Source: Clostridiales bacterium
GTDB lineage: Bacteria; Bacillota; Clostridia; Oscillospirales; Oscillospiraceae
NCBI GenBank assembly: GCA_021203685.1
Contig: JAJQAS010000154.1
Span: forward strand, 1-8,323
Direction: 5' to 3'
DNA length: 8,323 nucleotides
Each line of letters opens with the position of its first letter. Positions within the stretch are counted from its first letter, which is position 1. Below are positions 5,668-8,323 of this stretch, one piece after another. The position numbers and the translations under genes were made by a program. Below the pieces are notes generated by a model. It did no database searches and was not told where the DNA came from. It saw only the letters and a program-made list of their open reading frames with translations.

Positions 5668-6186
5668 ATGAACCATTCTTCCACCAAAAAACTGGCCCTG
5701 GCCGCGCTGCTGGCCGCCTGCGCCGTCGTCGGCAGCCTCTTTTCCTTCCCGGTGCTGGGGTCCCGGTGCGCGCCGGTGCAGCACATGGTCAACATCATCT
5801 GCGCCGTGTTCCTCGGCCCCGGCTACGGCGTGGCTGTGGCCTTTGTGGCCAGCCTGCTGCGCAATCTGCTGGGCCTGGGCAGCCTGATGGCCTTCCCCGG
5901 GTCTATGATCGGGGCGCTGCTTTGTGGTATTATGTACTACAAGACCAAAAACCTCCCCCTGACGCTGATTGCTGAGGTGTTCGGCACCGCCGTCCTGGGC
6001 GGCCTGTGCGCCTACCCGGTGGCCATCTTCCTGATGGGCAAGTCCGCCGCTGACATCGCCTTCTACGCCTACATCGTTCCCTTCCTGGTGTCCACCTTGG
6101 GCGGCTCCATCATCGCCGGGCTGGTACTGACGGCGCTGGAGCGCTCCGGCGCGATGGCCACCATGCAGACCATTGTGGAGCGGTGA
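5668..6186 (+). CDS. thiW: ThiW, membrane substrate-binding subunit for thiazole uptake
   Basis: A 172-residue integral membrane protein of the ThiW family. These are predicted S-components of energy-coupling-factor transporters for the thiamine precursor hydroxyethylthiazole, and they use a shared EcfA/EcfT module that is not in this window. Family signatures are GSRCAPVQHMVN (31-42) and LRNLLGLGSLMAFPGSMIG (64-82), within about five hydrophobic segments starting at residues 8-30. The start at ATG 5668 has AAGGAG about 8 nt upstream; the frame remains open upstream only through the leader hairpin. It overlaps thiM by 4 nt (GTGA), so the two are probably translationally coupled. The gene pairing supports thiazole as substrate. 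Confidence 0.9.
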   Translation: MNHSSTKKLALAALLAACAVVGSLFSFPVLGSRCAPVQHMVNIICAVFLGPGYGVAVAFVASLLRNLLGLGSLMAFPGSMIGALLCGIMYYKTKNLPLTLIAEVFGTAVLGGLCAYPVAIFLMGKSAADIAFYAYIVPFLVSTLGGSIIAGLVLTALERSGAMATMQTIVER

Positions 6187-7052
6187 CGCCCAACGATTCG
6201 CCGCTGGCGCGGCTCCGCCGGGAGGCTCCGCTGGTGCATTGCATCTCCAACGCGGTGACGGTGCAGGACTGCGCCAACCTGCTGCTGGCGGCGGGCGGGC
6301 GGCCCATCATGGCCCAGGAGCCACAGGAGATGGCGGAGATCAGTGGCCAGTGCGCCGCCACGGTGCTGAACACCGGCACCCCCAGCGACAGCAAGTACCT
6401 GGCCTGTACCCTGGCGGGACAGACCGCCAACCGCCTGGGGCATCCCGTGGTGCTGGACCCGGTTGGCGTGGGGGCCTCTGCCTACCGGCTGGAGCGGGTC
6501 TCCCGCCTGTTGGAGGAGGTCTCCCCCACCGTCCTCCGGGGCAACCTGGGCGAGGTGCAGGCGTTGCTGCGCCTTGCCAGCCAGGAGAGCGGCGTGGACT
6601 GCGCCTCCGACGGGGGCCTGCCCCAGCGGCAGGACTGCGCCCTTCGGTTGGCCCGGACGCTGGGCTGCACGGTGTTCCTCTCCGGCGCGGTGGACGTGGT
6701 GACCGACGGCCAGCGGCTGGCGCTGCTCTCCGGCGGCTCCGCCCGGATGCGCCAGGTCACCGGGGCGGGCTGTATGCTGTCGGTGCTGCTGGGGGGCTTC
6801 GCCGCCGTGGCGGATTCCCCCTACGCCGCCGCCCTGTGGGCCGGGGCCTTCTGGAAGGGCTGCGCCGCCTACGCTGAGGCGCAGGGGCCGGGCATGGGCC
6901 GGTTCCACGCCGCCCTCTTCGACGGGGCCAGCCTGCTGGAGCCGGAGGGGCTGGCGGGGCTGTGCCAGGTGGAAGAAATGTGCAATGTGCAATGTGCAAT
7001 TATGGGAACGAGACGCTGGTACGCAGCGGAAAACTTGTACTATGCTGAATGA
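6183..7052 (+). CDS. thiM: Hydroxyethylthiazole kinase
   Basis: Phosphorylates 4-methyl-5-(2-hydroxyethyl)thiazole with ATP, supplying thiazole phosphate for thiamine phosphate synthesis. It is a ribokinase-like fold protein of 289 residues. Signatures: PLVHCISNAVT (16-26), NLLLAAGGRPIM (32-43), DPVGVGAS (92-99), RGNLGEV (119-125), SGAVDVVTDG (168-177) and the phosphate-binding VTGAGC with catalytic Cys197. GPGMGRFHAALFD (235-247) is where the family normally nears its end. The start is GTG 6183, overlapping the thiW stop; the sequence matches the family from the first residues. The last 24 or so codons come from a heptamer repeat and unrelated sequence, so the C-terminus is longer than usual (about 260-270). 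No thiE or thiD follows, so those functions must be elsewhere. Confidence 0.93.
   Translation: MTPNDSPLARLRREAPLVHCISNAVTVQDCANLLLAAGGRPIMAQEPQEMAEISGQCAATVLNTGTPSDSKYLACTLAGQTANRLGHPVVLDPVGVGASAYRLERVSRLLEEVSPTVLRGNLGEVQALLRLASQESGVDCASDGGLPQRQDCALRLARTLGCTVFLSGAVDVVTDGQRLALLSGGSARMRQVTGAGCMLSVLLGGFAAVADSPYAAALWAGAFWKGCAAYAEAQGPGMGRFHAALFDGASLLEPEGLAGLCQVEEMCNVQCAIMGTRRWYAAENLYYAE
6977..7000. repeat. AATGTGC heptamer tandem repeat inside the thiM 3' end
   Basis: Three exact AATGTGC units plus AAT. The same unit occurs twice at 3693-3709. Here it is translated as part of the ThiM C-terminus (about residues 266-272, ...MCNVQCAI...). It lies downstream of the conserved ThiM core. Confidence 0.9.
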
Positions 7053-7067
7053 AAAGCTGATGAAGCC

Positions 7068-7137
7068 GCAAGCATTATCCCCTCTTGCCGCCCCTGAAAG
7101 GGGAGGGGGACCATGCGAAGCATGGTGGAGGGGTTTC
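7068..7137 (+). repeat. Dispersed two-hairpin repeat, copy R5
   Basis: Outer arm GCAAGCATTATCCCCTCTTG matches the outer edge of R2 in reverse. The constant hairpin has one stem change (CCGCCCC). Next comes the ACCATGCGAAGCATGGT palindrome identical to R1 and R2, then GGAGGGGTTTC. The long ACAAGGCTGATTC tail of R1/R2 is absent. The copy sits 15 bases after the thiM stop and ends about 45 bases before the next start. Confidence 0.85.
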
Positions 7138-7182
7138 GTGCTGAAATTGCTGAAAAATCTGACCCACAGAAAGGAACCTGTC

Positions 7183-7410
7183 ATGAACCCACAGCGAGAA
7201 ACGGAACTGAAAACTATTCTGGCCCAGCTGGAGGACCTGAACCAGCGGCTGGCCCTGCTCCAGGAGCAGGAGGAGAACGCCAAAATGCTCCTGCCCAAGA
7301 AAAGCCCGGAGCGCAAGGCGGCGGACGAGCGCATCGACGCCATCGACGACGCCTACGACAGCGTCACCGACGCCATCCACTCCCTGGAGGAGCTGTTCGA
7401 GGAGGGGTGA
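7183..7410 (+). CDS. Small acidic coiled-coil protein, function unknown
   Basis: A 75-residue protein that I do not recognise as a named family. Residues 1-33 have a heptad-like Leu pattern (ETELKTILAQLEDLNQRLAL), consistent with a coiled coil. A KKSPERK linker follows, then a second acidic helix ending in EELFEEG. There is no signal peptide, Cys motif or membrane segment. The start at ATG 7183 has AAGGA about 8 nt upstream; the longer open frame back to 6985 runs through repeat R5 and the thiM tail and is not credible. A strong terminator follows within 35 bases. The preceding promoter is unclear, so it may depend on read-through from thiM or on sequence inside R5. Codon use matches the neighbours, which supports a real gene. 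Confidence 0.7.
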   Translation: MNPQRETELKTILAQLEDLNQRLALLQEQEENAKMLLPKKSPERKAADERIDAIDDAYDSVTDAIHSLEELFEEG

Positions 7411-7442
7411 ACCTCTCCCCTCTCCCCTGCCCGACTGTCATT

Positions 7443-7479
7443 TTCCCGACCGCTGTACTCCACAGTGGTCGGGAATTTT
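7443..7479 (+). terminator. Intrinsic terminator after the coiled-coil gene
   Basis: TTCCCGACCGCTGT (7443-7456) pairs with ACAGTGGTCGGGAA (7462-7475): 14 bp with one G-U pair and a 5-nt loop, followed by TTTT. The left flank also has TTTT, but there is no minus-strand gene to serve. Confidence 0.92.
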
Positions 7480-7494
7480 GTGCAAAACTTTTTC

Positions 7495-7523
7495 TTACAT
7501 CGGCGGATTTTGGGTGGTATACT
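7495..7523 (+). promoter_or_regulatory. Probable promoter of the DUF2798 gene
   Basis: TATACT (7518-7523) has TTACAT (7495-7500) upstream with a 17-bp spacer. Transcription would start near 7530, giving a leader of about 145 nt before the DUF2798 start codon. The -35 box is a moderate match only. Confidence 0.6.
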
Positions 7524-7561
7524 AACACTGTACAAAATCATAACTGCGTGTAGCACACAGG

Positions 7562-7660
7562 ATGTTCGCAAGGCGTATGCCCTATTTCCGATTGCCGGAA
7601 GGGGAATATGCCTTTTTGTTCGGCCTGGACTGCGTACTGCTGCTGCACAGCGACGATTAA
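7562..7660 (+). CDS. Possible 32-residue leader or small protein upstream of DUF2798 gene
   Basis: ATG 7562 opens a frame of 32 codons ending in TAA at 7658-7660, 15 bases before the DUF2798 start. An internal ATG at 7577 is preceded by AAGG at very short spacing. The product is charged and Pro/Tyr-containing at first (MFARRMPYFRLPEGEY), then hydrophobic (AFLFGLDCVLLL), ending HSDD. Ribosome binding sites are weak for both starts, which lowers confidence. The frame overlaps the attenuator-like hairpin at 7570-7617, so if translated it could influence that fold. I recognise no family. It may equally be a chance frame in a structured leader. Confidence 0.3.
   Translation: MFARRMPYFRLPEGEYAFLFGLDCVLLLHSDD
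7570..7617 (+). terminator. Terminator-like hairpin in the DUF2798 leader
   Basis: AAGGCGTATGCCC (7570-7582) pairs with GGGGAATATGCCTT (7601-7614), and TTCCG with CGGAA nearer the loop, with small bulges. TTTTT follows at 7613-7617. It lies within the transcribed leader about 60 nt upstream of the coding start, the geometry of an attenuator. I recognise no known aptamer upstream (7530-7569). Confidence 0.6.
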
Positions 7661-7675
7661 AAGAGGAGAGTTCGT

Positions 7676-8179
7676 ATGCCAAAAACAAAAGCACAGGGGA
7701 TCATTTTCGGCCTGCTCATGTCCTACGCCATGGCGTATGGCATGGAGGTCTATAACGTGGCCATCAAGGAGGGCGCGACGCTGGCCGCCGGGGGCCTGAG
7801 CAACATGACCAACATCGTGTTCTGGGACGCCCTCATCGAGGCGTCCTACATGGGTGTGTTCGTGTTCATCGTCTCCAACCTGTACGGCAACCGCTTCGGC
7901 GCGGCCTTCGCCGCCAAACACAGCGACCCGGAAAAAGATAACCCGTACTTCTGCCAGCTGCTCCGCCAGGGCGCCACGGTGGCGGTCATGTGTCCCTCCA
8001 TGAGCCTGATCGCCTCGGTGCTGTTCAACGTCTGCCTGGCGGGCGCGCCTGTGGCGCAGCTCCCCGCCATCTGGGTGGGGACGGTGCTGAAAAACTTCCC
8101 CATGGCCTTCTTCTGGAACTTCTTCGCCGCTGCCCCCTTCACCCACTGGCTGTTCGGCAAGCTGTTCCCCAACAAGTAA
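7676..8179 (+). CDS. DUF2798-family four-helix membrane protein
   Basis: A 167-residue membrane protein with four likely transmembrane helices (about 8-29, 50-70, 98-120 and 132-152). It resembles DUF2798 proteins, common in Clostridia and of unknown function. Features: opening MPKTKAQGIIFGLLMSYAMAYG, VMCPSMSLIAS (104-114) at the third helix, and NFPMAFFWNFFAAAPF (140-155) at the fourth. The two halves look like a duplicated two-helix unit. The start at 7676 has GAGGAG 7 nt upstream. It is transcribed alone behind an attenuator-like leader and followed by a hairpin terminator. Family members often lie near transcriptional regulators, but none is in this window. The family call is from memory of conserved residues; I assign no transport substrate. 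Confidence 0.8.
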   Translation: MPKTKAQGIIFGLLMSYAMAYGMEVYNVAIKEGATLAAGGLSNMTNIVFWDALIEASYMGVFVFIVSNLYGNRFGAAFAAKHSDPEKDNPYFCQLLRQGATVAVMCPSMSLIASVLFNVCLAGAPVAQLPAIWVGTVLKNFPMAFFWNFFAAAPFTHWLFGKLFPNK

Positions 8180-8187
8180 AAACGAGA

Positions 8188-8234
8188 CAGAACCGCGTGA
8201 TCGGCACTTGCCGGGTCATGCGGTTTCGCTTTAG
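8188..8234 (+). terminator. Probable terminator after the DUF2798 gene
   Basis: AACCGCGTGATC (8191-8202) pairs with GGTCATGCGGTT (8214-8225) with two G-U pairs, and GGC-ACTT-GCC caps the hairpin. The following TTTCGCTTTA is a weak U-tract, so efficiency is uncertain. Confidence 0.65.
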
Positions 8235-8268
8235 AATAGGGGGAAGGGAATATCTTATTTGTCCAGCA

Positions 8269-8323
8269 TTGCGTTGAAACCCCTCCGTCGCGGCTTACGC
8301 CGCGCCACCTCCCCTTTCAGGGG
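8269..8323 (-). repeat. Dispersed two-hairpin repeat, copy R6 (cut by window edge)
   Basis: Read on the plus strand: TTGCGTTGAAACCCCTCC, then a different variable hairpin (GTCGCGGC-TTAC-GCCGCGCC), then the start of the constant hairpin CCTCCCCTTTCAGGGG, where the window ends. Its first 16 bases are identical to a segment of the metY leader. Confidence 0.85.

Noticed and set aside
6069..7343. 424-residue minus-strand frame opposite thiM
   Set aside because: It is antisense to thiW/thiM and runs through the heptamer repeat and R5, with no recognisable domain.

Overview
The window looks like chromosomal DNA of a GC-rich Clostridia-type Firmicute. Coding regions are strongly biased to G/C in third positions, starts are preceded by AGGAG/GGAGG ribosome binding sites, and promoters are TTGACA/TATAAT-like. 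Gene content (ThiW, a DUF2798 membrane protein, CobW-type GTPases) and the many short GC-rich dispersed repeats suggest an Oscillospiraceae-like gut bacterium. That lineage is inferred from style and protein flavour, not from a marker gene.

Layout. Positions 1-2503: ornithine carbamoyltransferase (argF), its terminator, and a promoter followed by a CobW/G3E metallochaperone GTPase with an extreme His-rich insert. Long inverted copies of a dispersed repeat bracket this pair. Positions 2544-3743: another repeat copy, then a second, degenerate G3E-type protein whose C-terminal third resembles the DUF1980/TIGR03943 family, then simple repeats. Positions 3781-5484: a composite repeat, then the minus-strand gene for O-acetylhomoserine sulfhydrylase (metY) with a strong terminator and promoter. 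Positions 5523-7052: a consensus promoter divergent from metY, a long leader hairpin, and the overlapping pair thiW-thiM for uptake and phosphorylation of hydroxyethylthiazole. Positions 7068-8323: another repeat copy, a 75-residue coiled-coil protein, a terminator, a promoter with an attenuator-like leader holding a possible short reading frame, a DUF2798-family four-helix membrane protein, its terminator, and a last repeat copy cut by the window edge.

How the genes relate. thiW-thiM form a thiazole salvage operon that bypasses de novo thiazole synthesis. metY makes homocysteine (or cysteine) from sulfide, so the divergent metY/thiW region serves two sulfur-linked pathways. The two -35 regions carry identical 14-bp sequences in inverted orientation. 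The two G3E proteins probably act in transition-metal (likely zinc) handling. argF and the DUF2798 gene show no obvious functional link to their neighbours.

No CRISPR array, transposase, tRNA or rRNA was seen. The items most worth pursuing are the G3E-DUF1980-like fusion, the modular two-hairpin repeat family, the mirrored metY/thiW promoters, the riboswitch-less thiW leader hairpin, and the attenuator/short-ORF leader before the DUF2798 gene.
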